Shown: positions 46,555 through 58,414, counted from the first letter of the stretch. The stretch: 64,000 bases of DNA from Chaetoderma sp. LZ-2023a (GCA_034401795.1 CM067369.1:140938496-141002495), one strand, 5' to 3'. The notes: generated by a model not told the origin, from the sequence alone. Translations and numbers: made by a program.

Positions 46555-48468
46555 GGCCGAGGCCGATGCTGCGATGGAGGCTGGCCTCTGACCTGGCCAC
46601 CTCCACCATGCAGGGGACGATACACTGGGGGTGCTGCGCGAACGCGCTCCCTACGGAGCACCTCAAACTGCTCGCGCAGCGCCCTCTGGTTATTGACCAG
46701 AGTAACCGTCTCCTGGAGGTGCCTACATCCGTCACCTCCAAAGAGACCAGGACCTGTCATAGGCGTACGCAGTAGCCTATTGTACAGGTCCTGGGACGGG
46801 CATAGGTTGTCCAATGCAAACGTGCGCCTCGCCCGGACACTCCTGCTCACCGCCCGAGTCATACAGTCCAGAGTCAGGTTGATACCATCCTGGATGGCTC
46901 TCTGGACTGTGACCGGGCTCGGTTGGCGTGATGCGGATGCTGTTACTACCCCCTGTAACAGCTGGGAGACGTGAGACAGCGCCGCAATAGAAGCTCTCCC
47001 ACTCTCCTCCACATCACGCAATGCGGCATTGGCCGAACGCAACGCGTTCGAACCCAAAGCTCCCGTGTCAGAACGGGAGCTTGGCCGCGCATCCTCACCC
47101 AAAGCCGCGCGGTCATCCACGCTAGGCTTGGGCACCACACCGTACCTCTGGTAATCCACAGGCACGATGCGGCAGCGCCTTGCTACCTCGCGAGGGGCCT
47201 TCGCGAGACGCCCATTCGCCTTGATGGACGTCTCCGCTGCCGAGAACATATCCACGATATGCTCTGCTAACGGCAGAGATGGCATAGCGCTAGCAGTAGC
47301 CTTACCAGCTAACCACGGCCTGTGGTCACGCTGGCTAGCCGACTGCTCCACGGGCAGGTCTGGCCTAACACTTATCAGCCATTGACAAGCGTCAGACCAA
47401 TCCTCCTCCATGGCTAGCTGCGAATGCTCTACTAGCAGCAGAGCTTGACGGCGGATAAGCTGACACTCCTGGCAAGCGAGAGAAAGCATGCAGGCCCAAA
47501 AGAGCAGGCATGGTAATCTGACTGGCTTGTCCAGAAGCAGGTGCCGTGGCAGAGCACGGGGCAGATACCGCCCCACCATGGCCCCGACCAGCACCAGCAA
47601 TACTCTCGGCAAGCCGAGGTATGCGGAACAGCTGGCCATCAGCACCACCCAGGGCCATCTTCTGAGCCATGAATTCTACCCCTGCATGAGTAGAACCATG
47701 GAATATGTCGCCTGTATTCCCTGCGAGGGGTGCACAGACGTCATAATCCATGGTCACGTCCTCAGACGGCGACCCTAACAGGTAATCCTCTTCTTCCTGG
47801 CCAGAAAGATTAGACTCCGGGTCAGCAAAGAGAGCTAACCCGGACTGGCCAGGAAAGGTGCCATAGGAGGTACTGGCACCTGCGGTGTGCGGATACCCCT
47901 GGGCTGATAAGCAGCCAGCAGGTTCCAGTGACAGCCGTCCACGACCCCTCGGCGCGGCAAGCCTGCTGCCAGGGTCGTGGGATGCCCCTTCTAATGGGGC
48001 CACCTCTGAATCCTCGAAAACTGGTAATGGCCTACGGAATGGTGATTCAGAGGTGGGGATTACCTGTCCCGAAGCAGATGATGAGGACAACAAAGGATTT
48101 GGTCCAGGAAGCATGCCACGAGAAGCAACTCTGGAACCAAATCCTTTATTGTCCTCTTCATCTCTCCCAACATCTCACTACGGAAGGCCTCCATGTCCAC
48201 TGAGGACGAGGCCTTCCTCTTACCCTTTTTACTTACACCCTCTCTTTTCTGCTTCCTCTTCTCCTCCACCACCTTGTCCTTAGCCTGCAAGCATAAAAAC
48301 TTGGCCATTAGCTCCCCCCCCCCCCCCCCAATGCTTACATACCTCACAATTGAGCAATGGCCCACAGGGGCTACAATGAAAACATAGATGAGGGATGAAC
48401 TTTTCCTTAAGAAAACGTCCACAGGACGAGCAACCAGGTCTCTGAAACAGGACAAAGGACGAGGACAA
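46425..48468 (-). pseudogene. DIRS-C Gag-like region
   Basis: A Cys-rich cluster near the N-terminus (CSSCGRF, CFHCSPCG, NCEVCKHW) precedes a GC-rich low-complexity region, and the order matches the Gag-like protein of DIRS-B and DIRS-D. Long C runs at 46520 and 48312 lie within it. It is a fossil. Confidence 0.7.
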
Positions 48469-50111
48469 TGAGTAATTCTGTTACGGTTAGAAACTCAAAA
48501 CCAAACTAAAAGAGAGGGAAATGATCATAAGGATCACTAATCATCTGAAAACCAACGTTGGACAAACTTTAATTGTTAATAAAAAAGCAAGGTTGATTAT
48601 GACGTCATTAATCCCATGACAGAAATTAAATCGATCCGAAACAACATCCAGGTGTAAGGACGAATTGTATACATAACCAGAACATCTCCAGGATAGATAT
48701 TCAGACTACACAACCATCAGATACACAATGATAGCAATGGCAATTATAGTTAATTTTCCTTAAATAATTAACATAACCTCATATCATTAACTAGATACCT
48801 GACACTTTGTATAGACAAACCATCCAACGTGATGAACTGGAGCACTCCACCAAGACTACGCCTCTTAACTCTCTCCACCTTTAGGGGAAGGAATTGGATC
48901 AAGAGGGCAAAGTGAGAAGACCTTCATATGAGGCCTCCGAATCACTGGACATAGAATTTTTGGTTAGATAACCTAACAGTATTAGTAGGAAATGGAACCT
49001 TGGTGGAGAGAAACAAACCCTCTGAAGCTGTGATGTCCATTACATATCCAGACAGATACCTGTGGACATAAACACAAAGAGAGATTAGTATTATATAGCA
49101 TCATGTTGAAATAAAACAACTAAACTAGGCGCTTATCACGGTAAACACGAGTCCCGGAAACACATTACACCGGGGAAAACTCGCTAAAATATAATAGAAG
49201 TCACCTGATGGATAGGTCCTGGGCCCTCCTCCGGCGAAGTCACTCTTTCAGACATCATAAACAGGTGTTCAACTTCTTATTTAACAGCTTAAATGACTTA
49301 AAAAACAAGAGAAAAGCGTAAATCACAAAAACATGTGTTCACTCTCTGCCAATAAATTAGCAAACAGGAAGTGCTAGTCTGCGCATGCGCGATGGTGGGG
49401 CGGGCATCCGCCGGACTACACTCTGACTCCCTGCCCAGTAGGGCACCTAACTGTTTTTATTCTGAGTGTTTATTGAGTGAAAGCCGATATTTAGCAATAT
49501 CAAAGAGTATTAGGGAGGTAAGTATACTCTTGAAGTGAAAACGGACAATTCCTGTGACTTAGAAGAATCTGCAGCAGAGACAGATTTTCTAAAAAAACGC
49601 CCACGAAATGGTACACCACTACGCCACCACAGGATCTCCAACGAGTAACCTAATCACTAGCCTTAACAGAGCAATGGAACAAAACCGCACTGACTTACTC
49701 CTTCCAAAACCGACCAAAGAAATCAACACCAGGATACCATGTATCACAGATTTCCACCCACACTGCAAACTATCCCAGAAAATAATCAAACGCCATTGGC
49801 CGCAACTACAGTCCAGCCCAAAATTCCGGGATACATTTACAGAGACACCTCTTTTTGGCCACAGACGTAATCCATCCTTCAAAGACACACCTGTCACAGC
49901 CAAATTTACAGACCCAAGGAAATTTGGCATACAGGGGAAAAGTATAGCAAACCCCGCCTATACACCCATGCACCAGGATAAATTACATTTTCTGTCTCCA
50001 CATGGACAGTACAAATAGTTTCAAAAGCTCACACACAGGGCTAAAATATTATATTAAAACAAAGACATTCTGTCACACAATGAATGTCATATATTTATTA
50101 ACCCGCAAAAT

Positions 50112-50340
50112 AAATGAAATCACGGATTTCTTTTTTCACGAGTTGATACTTACCACCATGATACTTTATGATATTTCCTAAATATCGACATGTAGCTTCA
50201 ATAATACTCAGAATTAAAAAGAAACCGCAACCCCCCCCCCCCCCCCACTGGGCAGGTTACACAACTAACAGTCCAGCGGATGTGCAGCCCTAACTCGCAC
50301 ATGCGCGGGGCTGACTCATTCTATTCCAAAACATTGGCTG
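50112..50340 (-). repeat. DIRS-D inverted terminal repeat, 3' side
   Basis: It is the inverse of 56835-57022 apart from a poly-C expansion near 50231. Confidence 0.82.
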
Positions 50341-50394
50341 ACCTAATTGCAACATAAAACGCCGATAGACCGAGCCTCTGTGGGGCGGACGCCA

Positions 50395-50510
50395 GGATCG
50401 TATCAGGGTGGTAAGTATCAACTCTCTCATGAAAAAAGAAATCTGTGATTTCGTTTAATTCACATCAAGAGTATACTTACCACCTTCATACTTTATGATA
50501 TAGCCAGAAT
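50395..50510 (-). repeat. DIRS-D internal complementary region
   Basis: It joins sequence complementary to the 3' terminus (ATCAGGGTGGTAAGTATCAA) with sequence matching the 5' terminus (AAGAGTATACTTACCACC), as expected for a DIRS template for end completion. Confidence 0.82.
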
Positions 50511-51049
50511 TCGTAAGAGAATTCGGCAGAAGGGAGGCGAAGGTCAGAAGACCGGCTCATCCTTGCAAGATCAAGCTTTTGCTTAAATGGAGCACAACAA
50601 ACATCTGAAATTGCGTATGTAAACACAATCAGGAAATGATTTGGACATCTGATAACATGTCCTATACGCTCTCTATGTACTCATGCTAAAGTACTACATG
50701 TATAAGACATCGAACGAAAGCTTCATTTTGTATACTCTCAGATGGAACCACAAAGAACACAAAACCATCACCATTTTAGTAAGTAATATAAAACGTGACA
50801 AAAAATAACCATCACCAAATATAGGACTAACCTATTTTGAGGAGATTCCCCTTTGATCACCGCTGGCGATGATAGGTACAGTACGGAAACGTGGGGATTC
50901 CCCCCCCCCCCCCCTAAATTGCACTGCGTGTGAGTCAACGGCCTTATGTACAATATTTACAAATTTATATACAGATTTAACGTTTATGTAAAATCGATAA
51001 GGCAAGTGGATTTGACGTGTCACGTAGGTAATGATCTGTAAAACTAGCC

Positions 51050-52000
51050 TCAGTGCCATTGTGCTACTGACAAAATGTCATCCACCGGCACTCCATTAAA
51101 CAGAGCCGTGGATGTCACTATGCCACGGACACTGTGAGCCTTGCCCATGTCAACTTGTTTACCCGTGGCGGCTTTGTGGCAATGCTGGATGCATTCCACA
51201 ATCCACCTAGAAATGGTATCTTTAGAAGCTCGCCCATGGGGTTCAATGTAAGATAGCCATAAAGCACTAGGGTCCAACCAGCCATTCCTGTGTACGTTGT
51301 TTATAACACGTTAATGCACGGACTGGACACCAAGCCTTTGAATTAGGATCAAACCTAGACAAAGCGGGTAAAACTATAGGCTGACCAGGATATTTTAAAG
51401 ACTGGTAGTTCGCCATAAAGTTAACTCTAGGTAGAAGCCTAAGGCCTTCCCCTGTCACCACAAAATGGTCCGGCTCTGCTGACAAAGCATGTATTTCACT
51501 TCTTCGTCTGGCTGGAGCTGCAGCAATCAAAAAAACTGTTTTAAGCGTCAACATTTTCATGGAAATGGAGCTTAGTCGTTCAAAGGGGTTATCTGCTAAT
51601 ACTTGGTGTACTAATGATAACCTCCAAGACGGAATCACTGGAGGATTCCTTGGTCTTAGATTACCCATGTCTTTGATTAAAGTATTTAGATTACATACTT
51701 CATCACTTCCCCTAATAGCCAAGCAAGGGATAATTGACATTAAAGCTGACTAGTATTCAGCAATAGTTAGGCTTGAGGCTATAGGCATCAAAAAGGTGAC
51801 AGAGGAAATCGGCTACTACCTGAATAGATGCTTCCATTGGATTAATACATCTTTTTGAGCACCATTCAGCAAATCTGTTGATTTTATAATTATATGCTCT
51901 GGCGGTTGACCCCCTTCTGGCTTTTGCCATAAACATGGCTGCTTGCTCAGAAAAAAACCCCTTAACTGCTGATTCCTTGACAACATCCACGCAGTCAATT
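51050..52000 (-). pseudogene. DIRS-D tyrosine recombinase region
   Basis: The products show ARRRSEIHALSAEPDH, SKDTISRWIVECIQHCH, KAHSVRGIVTSTALFNG and ILSVAQWH, matching the core of the DIRS recombinase in DIRS-A and DIRS-B. It is a fossil. Confidence 0.82.
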
Positions 52001-53902
52001 GGAACATTGATGGGTTGTTGTGCAAGGCCTTGCCCTGGAAGATTATTTGTCCATCAGAGACAGAGGAACAGGATTGCAGACCAGAAGGTCCAGCAGATCT
52101 GTATACCATGATCGGCTTGGCCAATTTGTGGCGATCAGAAGCACTTGGCATTCCTGCTGCCTGACTTTCTGGAGAACTTTTGGAATCAGGATTGCTGGCG
52201 GGAATGCGTATGCATACATTCCCTCCCCGCTGATAGCTAACGTATCTATTGCGATAGTGCTCGGATCTGGAATCGGAGACATACGTCGTCATCTTCGCAT
52301 TTTTGTTCGTTGCGAATAAATCTATGTTGGGCTTGCCCCAGTGGTTGAACAGGCGATCCGCCACATTTTGATTGTTGCCATTCCGTGGGAAGAATGCTCA
52401 TTCTTCGGCTCAATGACTCTGCTAATAGATTTAGCCTTCCCGGAATATGAACTGCTTTCAGGGAAATCCCATGATCTAGGCACCAGCAAAGCAGTTTCCA
52501 CGTCTTCATACTGAGACTGGGCGACTTCGTTCCGCCCTGGCGGTTTATGTAAGTCACTACTGTTGTATTGTCTGATCGAACCAGAACACTCTTGCCCTTG
52601 ACCTTCTCTAGGAAGTGTTCCATGGCTAAGACTACTGCTCGAATTTCCAGCAGATTGATATGTTCTCTTGACTGATCCAGATTCCAAAGCCCTGATACTT
52701 TGTTTTCTTCCAGGCAAGCTCCCCATCCCTCCATTGATGCATCTGTGTACATCGTCAACTGAGGGTGGGGAGGTGACAACGTCACCCTCGCCAGGAGATT
52801 TTCTCTCTTCATCCACCATTGAAGGTGGTGAATAAGAGGTTCCAACACAGGATACCTTTGAGTCCAGGAAACCCGTACTCTGGGTCCACTGTGTCATGAG
52901 AAATAACTGGATCGGCCGCCGGCATAAGGCTGCCTGAGGAATGACAGGTTCCAAAGAAACCATCAACCCCAACATTCTCAAGTAGACCCGTGCTAGGACA
53001 TGCCGACTGTTGCACACTGACTGTATGACTGAGATGAGTATTTCTACTCTCTCTTGAGATGGATAAACATATCCTATCTCTAGATCGAAGAAGATGCCCA
53101 GGTACACAAACTTCTGGGATTGAGTCAGCTCTGACTTTTGAAAGTTGATTATCCAGCCTAGATCTGTAAGAGTTTTCAAAACCATCCCCAGATTTGCTGA
53201 TAGACTTTTTTTAGTGCATGCTTTTAACAGTCAGTCATCTATGTACGTGTGGATTGCTACGTGTCTCCTGCGGAGGTATGACGTCATAGCTTGGACCACT
53301 TGAGTGAAGACCCAAGGAGCCATCGATATACCAAATGGGAGAACCCTGAATTCCCATTGGCGGCCCTGAAATGTAAATCTCAGGAACCGACGAAAGCTCT
53401 TCGCAATGGGAATGTGAAAATAGGCATCTTTTAGATCTATTGATGCTGTCCAACATCCCTTCCTCAATCCTGCTAACACCGTTCTCACAGTTTCCATTTT
53501 GATGTGAGGATAAACCTGTTTGAGGTTGAGAATCGGTCTCCACCCTCCAGTGCTTTTTGTCACTAGGAACACGGTTGAATAATAACCCGGACATTTTTGT
53601 GCCGGTTGAATAGCGTGTTTTAGTATGAGGGATTGAATTTCTTCCTCTATACACAACCGTTGATCTGGATCTCTTGGATTTTGAGTCCAGATCGGAACCA
53701 GAGACAGGCGCGATGGCTGATTTGAAATCCAGTCGGGATGGTAACTGACTGAAAGCCATCGCAAGACAGAGCGGTTCTGAGTAACCCGCTCCCACTCTTG
53801 CATGTGGAAGGCCAGACGGCCTCCCATTGGTGCACCTAAGGATTTAGGTGGACCCGAGAAGTGCAAGAGAAGCTCTGTCTCTGGTGGCTGTCCTAGCAGC
53901 AC
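52001..53902 (-). pseudogene. DIRS-D reverse transcriptase and RNase H region
   Basis: Blocks GGWRPILNLK, SIDLKDAYFHIP, IHTYIDD, TMYTDASMEGWGACLEEN, LLEIRAVVLAM, VLVRSDNTTVVTYINRQG and HIPGRLNLLAESLSRR appear in order. It is a fossil. Confidence 0.85.
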
Positions 53903-54243
53903 TGGTGTGGTTTTTGGAGAGGCGACCCATCATGTTCGGCTCCCATGACCAGAACCCCGCGCTCCTCTACCATCGCCATGCACACCTCGGTACGCAGGCT
54001 GCCTGGCGGGTTGCGCTGGAGGAGCCTGCGCTCACCCCACCCCCACTAGCTGGCTTACAGTCGTTGCCGTAGCCGATGCTGCGTAGGTTGTTGGCCTCTG
54101 ACAAGGCCACCACCACTTCTAGCCTGCTGAGGTTGGACGGCAGGGGGCGCGGCTCGAATACGCTCCCTGCAGAGCACTTCAAACTGCTCTCGCAGCGCCC
54201 TCTGGTTGTTCACCAGGTTTACGGTTTGTTGGAGGTGCAGGCA

Positions 54244-55915
54244 TCATTCACCTCCAAACAACCCTGGACCTGCCATCGGCATCCGAAGAAGCCAATTGTA
54301 CAGGTCCTGCGAGGGGCACAAATTGTCAAGGGCAAATGTATGTCTCGCCCGTAAACTCCTGGTTACGGATCTCATCATGCAGTCCAGAGCCAAGTTAATG
54401 CTGTCCTGGATGGCTCTCTGGACTGCAAGAGAAGTTTGGAGGGCCACGGATGCTGCTACTACCCCCTGTAGCAGCTGGGAAACGTGCGAGAGAGCCGAGA
54501 TGGCTCCTCTCGTACTTTCCTCCGTGTCCCGCAGTGCGGAATTAGCGTTGCGCAGGGCGCTAGCGCACAAGGGTCCCATGTCAGACTGGGACCAAGGCAG
54601 CGTGTCTTCGCCCAAAATCCCAAGGCTTTGGAACGACGCCATACTTCTGATATAGATCAGAACTTATACGGCAGCGCCGTGCCACCTCATGAGGGGCCTT
54701 CGCAAGGCATCCTTTCGGCAGAATGGACGTCTCTGCCGCAGCGAACATATTAACGATATGCTCCGCATATGGCAGAGATGGCATGGTGCTCGTCGCCGGT
54801 TTCCCTCCCAACCACGGGCACTGGTCCCGCTGGGAAGCCGGTGGATCCACCTGGAGTTCTGGCTTGATGTTCACCAGCCATTGGCAAGCATCCAACCAGT
54901 CTTCCTCGGTGACCACCTGTGAATGTTCGACGAGCCTAGGGCCTTCATCGTCCTCAACCCCATTCACTGGTGGGGTAATGGCCGGAGCTGAAGATACTCC
55001 TGGATAGCCAGGGAAGCCATACGGACCCGCAAGGGATGGCATGGCTTGTGCCGTGGCTATTCCAGGAGCCGGATCTATGGTGTCATGGGAGCTAAAAACA
55101 TGATGTCACAGTCCGGGCCTTCCTCACGGTAACCCTCGGCAAGCCGAGGGATACGGTATGGACGGCCATCGGCTTCTAGCCGGCCTAGCCGTTGAGCCAT
55201 GAAACCCACTCCCGAAGAAGTAGTTCCATGGAAAAGGTCACCCATGGGCCCCTGTCCATGCCCATCGACTCATCGGTAGGCCATAACAGTGTCCTCTTCT
55301 TCCTGCCCAGACAGATTAGACGCCAAGCTTGAAAAGGGATCAAGCTCGGCCTGGTTAGGAGGGGTATCATGTGAGGCACTGATACCCTTAGCCTTAGGCT
55401 GCTCTAGAGCACTCGATAAGCGAGCGCCCGAGGCCATGGCTTTCGCTCCTGGTTCCACGGGCGAGGCAAGCCTCAGCACCAGACCAACGGGAGCCGTCTC
55501 TGGGTCTATAACGAAAACTGGTTTGCTAAGAGAACCAGACCCAGAGACGGGAACACTCTGTCCCGGAGCAAATGAAGAAGACAATGACGACGCTGACCCG
55601 GCAAGCAAGCTGCAAAGCAATTACGGGGCAAGATCCGTGATCATCTTCTTCATTTCTCCCATGGATGCCTTCCTCCTCTTACCACACTCTTTTTCCAGAC
55701 GCCTCTTCTCGTCTGCCGCCCGGTCTTTTACCTGCTGATTTAAAAAAAACAATTAACACCTCCACCGGCCACGACTCACACACATGGCAATTTAGAAGAG
55801 GCCCGCACGTACTGCACCTAGTGCAGTCATGACGAAAAAAGCAGGCATTCACAAAACGGTGGCAGGAAGGGCACTTGTTCTCAATTACCGTCTGAAAAGA
55901 CACAAACGGAAACAA
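54244..55915 (-). pseudogene. DIRS-D Gag-like region
   Basis: CPSCHRF, HDCTRCSTCG and NCHVCESW form a Cys/His cluster at the N-terminus, like those of DIRS-B and DIRS-C. The following acidic Pro/Ser/Gly-rich region and the block ALDNLCPSQDLYNWLLRMPM are shared with DIRS-C. It is a fossil. Confidence 0.72.
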
Positions 55916-56834
55916 TTAGTTTTTAGTTATGATGAACCAAAAAACCAATTGCAGAAGGCTAATAAGATCCATAAGGAAAACTTTTGACCATCAAATGAAA
56001 GATAAGCCAGCCCCATAGAAAAAACTATAGGCCTGACAAAAAGTAAACAAATCCTAAAACCGTGTTATACTTCTTTAAGAAGACAAGGGAGACATAAGAA
56101 TTTGAACTTGAATGCTTGAGAGGCAAACTTTTTTAGACTTCACAGCTCAAAACAAAGATTCATTAGTAATTGAACTTTATAAACACAATGAAACTATGCA
56201 AACCATCAAGAGAGATAAATAACTCAACACTCAGTCAAAAAACTTCTAAAATATTTAGAAATAAAATGACTGAATTTTTTTCTCTCTCCTAAATAACCTC
56301 CTAAAATCACTTCTGAGGACGAGTGAAGTCTGATAAACAACACAGGAATACCTGATCCTGAGTCCAAAACCCTGTGGTGGGGGGGGGGGGAGAATGCGGA
56401 AAAATTACTTCTTATGGTAATAATTCCCTCAGCAAACTCATAATAAATTAGAAGGACCCAGAAACCAAGTATAAATATTGTTTAAAATAAAAGGATACCC
56501 TTCGAATATCAGCTCATGTGTCTGAAAAATAAAGCACAATATGCGTTAGCTAATATACAGGCCTCCCCCATAAAAGGACTAGCCTAATAAAGACGTATCC
56601 ACGAGATAGCGCGAATCCTGGAAATACCATCTGAGTCAACACGCAAATTTTGTATCACTAAATTTACTAAAGTACACCTGATGGCTTGGACCCGGAGTAT
56701 CCTCCAGCGACTTGGCAGCATCAGACATACTAATAATAAGTCAAAGCAAGTTGCAAAACAACTCAAAGCTTCAAAAGGAATGAAAGCAGCAAAAGCAAGG
56801 CTAGAGAGCGTGTTGCAATGGCAGGTCAATATCT

Positions 56835-57022
56835 CAAGAAGAGAATGAGTCAGCCCCGCGCATGTGCGAGTTTGGGCTGCACCTCCGCTGGACTGTCAGT
56901 TGTGTAACCTGCCCAGTGGGGTTGGTTTCTTTTTAATTCTGAGTATTATTGAAGCTAGGTCGATATTTAGGAAATATCATAAAGTATCAGGGTGGTAAGT
57001 ATACTCTTGATGTGAAAATTTC
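56835..57022 (-). repeat. DIRS-D inverted terminal repeat, 5' side
   Basis: It is the inverse of 50112-50340 and ends AAGTATACTCTTGATGTGAA at the outer edge. Confidence 0.82.
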
Positions 57023-57030
57023 AGGAAGGC

Positions 57031-57177
57031 AGGACAATTTTGGAGGAAGATCCCTTCCTACCTATTTCCAACAACCATGTTGTCAAAGAAGATTACTTAC
57101 TCCCAAGAGTGGAGCAAATAGAAGAAGACGCTCCATCTGCCGACAATCTCCTTAGAACACTCAACGATATGGAATAA
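57031..57177 (+). other. Possible exon directly beside the DIRS-D end
   Basis: ATTTCAG, a good splice acceptor, is followed by an open stretch whose product (EEDPFLPISNNHVVKEDYLL and on to LLRTLNDME) is acidic and balanced in composition, ending at a TAA at 57175-57177. AAGGTAAGAAA, a donor-like sequence, follows at once. I recognise no family. It could be the last coding exon of an unknown host gene, or a remnant of an older element into which DIRS-D inserted. Confidence 0.3.
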
Positions 57178-57543
57178 GGTAAGAAACACACACACTAGTG
57201 TTTAAAGACTGTAAATCTATCAAAACTCAGATTCTTAAAATACAGCCCTGTGTATTATTTATCCTCTGATGAGTAAAACCAAACTTGGTACGAAATGCTA
57301 TGAGTCTGGATCTCGCTGGAATGAGTACTCACACTTACAAAGTAGCTCTCAATTGCCAATTCCATTACTTCTATACCTTTTCAAACTACTACGACACCAT
57401 GAATTTCTTTAATAAGAAAAAAACATTCCTATCTTAAGAAATATTTTCATTGCCCTAATAGACTATCTAGCTACCACCATGAGTCCTTACCATAAAGCAA
57501 ACTAGCTTTATAATGACAAAAAACGTCTAGTAGCTATACATCT
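57178..57543. other. Non-coding, nothing recognised
   Basis: This is AT-rich sequence between the exon-like stretch and the motif array. Confidence 0.45.
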
Positions 57544-57794
57544 CCGGCTACACACAGCTAAGGCAACAACATATCGGCTACACCACTATAGCAATTCGGC
57601 CACACTTCTCCGGTTTTCATCCATGCCGGCTACACTAGCCATCCATTCCGGCTACACACCTGCCGATCCGGCTACGGGAATAACTAATCCTGGCTACATA
57701 ACTTGAAAATCCGGCTACACCAGCTATAATCCGGCTACAAATTGTCTATTCCGGCTACAAAATCAATTGCGGTCACACCCCTTCGTGTAGCCAC
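57544..57794 (+). promoter_or_regulatory. Array of eleven CCGGCTACA motifs plus one inverted copy
   Basis: The nonamer CCGGCTACA or a one- or two-base variant starts at 57544, 57574, 57596, 57626, 57648, 57668, 57690, 57711, 57731, 57751 and 57769, with spacings of 18-22 bases apart from two of 30. An inverted relative (TGTAGCCAC) lies at 57786-57794. The intervening bases are unrelated to one another, so it is a repeated short word rather than a tandem repeat. Spacing near two helical turns, and the TATA box that follows, suggest an array of binding sites for one factor. The role is inferred. Confidence 0.6.
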
Positions 57795-57805
57795 ATCTGA
57801 AAAAG

Positions 57806-57814
57806 TATAAAAGG
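57806..57814 (+). promoter_or_regulatory. TATA box candidate downstream of the motif array
   Basis: TATAAAAGG occurs 37 bases after the start of the last direct array motif, a strong match to the metazoan TATA box. A transcript would start about 30 bases further on, near 57840. No ATG-initiated coding exon is recognised after it. Confidence 0.45.
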
Positions 57815-58084
57815 AAGGCCCAAACTGTGTGTTGGCATCCAGACTCAAACTCACACACAAGTTCGCATCAGGACAAATAAGTGCTATCAAGCTTCTTGAA
57901 GAAGTTAAGCTATTTCTTAACATACATGTATGGTCTAAGAGAATCAAGATTCTGACTAATTTTCAAATAATTAATAATGTGTTGTTGAAGACTGTTAACC
58001 TAGAAAGCATCCTTAATATTTTCTCTGTTTTGATTAAGTTGAACCACCTTAGAAAATACATGTGCTAGAGGAATAGAGGGACGG
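57815..58084 (+). other. Possible transcribed leader, no clear gene
   Basis: One frame stays open for about 80 codons but without an ATG start (it would need GTG), and its composition is not compelling. It could be untranslated leader, part of a non-coding RNA, or part of a long terminal repeat. Confidence 0.25.
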
Positions 58085-58390
58085 TGGGTGAGTGGTGAGT
58101 GGTTAGGGATTTGAGCTCGTAACTCTAGGTTCGCAAGTTCGCTTCCCTGCCGATCCGCCACATTGTGTCCTTAAGCAACTCACTTAACTCTGCGTTGCTC
58201 CAGTCGACCTAGCCGTAAATAGGTTTCCGGGATGACATACATTTTGTAGCTCTCTGTGCGTCGTATGTGGCTGCCAGGCTTAGACTGTCAAATGAACAAG
58301 GGATCAGATGTACAGCGCTTAGAGCATGCAATCGCATGGAGTTCAGCGCAATATATTGTAAATGCACTATCTATCTATCTATCTATGTGT
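58085..58390 (+). mobile_element. tRNA-derived SINE with (ATCT)n tail
   Basis: The head has GGTGAGTGGTTAGGG and GGTTCGCAAGTTCG, resembling tRNA A and B boxes of an RNA polymerase III promoter. The body ends with AGCGCAATATATTGTAAATG and a tail of CTATCTATCTATCTATC, the layout of metazoan SINEs mobilised by LINEs of the CR1/L2 kind. Confidence 0.7.
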
Positions 58391-58414
58391 CCTTTGTTTA
58401 CCACGAGAATATGC

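Larger units (their letters stand above)
43408..49540 (-). mobile_element. DIRS-C retroelement fossil (second lineage), inside the Penelope-like element
   Basis: The copy is bounded by inverted terminal repeats at about 43410-43625 and 49325-49540 (sharing CGCCCATGCGCAGACTAGCA and ATATTGCTAAATATCGGC). It carries Gag-like, reverse transcriptase with RNase H, and recombinase regions on the minus strand. It is related to DIRS-D and more distantly to A and B. It is broken, with several breaks. The Penelope-like reading stops at its left edge and resumes at its right edge, so it inserted into that element. Stretch 48469-49324 is its 5' leader, with nothing else recognised. Confidence 0.88.
41800..50110 (+). 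mobile_element. Penelope-like retroelement, split by DIRS-C and a retroposon
   Basis: Coding parts at about 41800-41900 and 42126-43405 match a Penelope-like reverse transcriptase: MDVTSLYTNIPHSEGL, GTAMGTKLAPSYA, a YIDDIF box and SINFLDTEVF. The later part at 49541-50018 carries ITDFHPHCKLSQKIIKRHW and a PLFGHRRNPSFKD block, the conserved region between reverse transcriptase and endonuclease. A GAA-tailed retroposon (41901-42112) and DIRS-C (43408-49540) interrupt it. It is broken, and older than both insertions. No intact endonuclease domain follows in this orientation. Confidence 0.8.
50110..57025 (-). mobile_element. DIRS-D retroelement fossil (second lineage)
   Basis: Inverted terminal repeats at about 50112-50340 and 56835-57022 share GGCTGACTCATTCT-type sequence and TACTTTATGATATTTCCTAA. 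An internal complementary region is at about 50395-50510. Gag-like, reverse transcriptase with RNase H, and recombinase regions follow in the usual order on the minus strand. It is broken, with several breaks, and closest to DIRS-C. Stretch 55916-56834 is its 5' leader with no other feature apart from a G run near 56378; 50511-51049 is the 3' non-coding part with a C run near 50902. Confidence 0.88.

Noticed and set aside
57544-57794. Considered as a CRISPR-like array
   Set aside because: Repeats are only nine bases, spacers vary from about 9 to 21 bases, and the genome is plainly eukaryotic.
57829-58068. 79-residue ORF after the TATA box
   Set aside because: It begins with GTG, has no in-frame ATG near its start and resembles no family, so I do not call it a gene.
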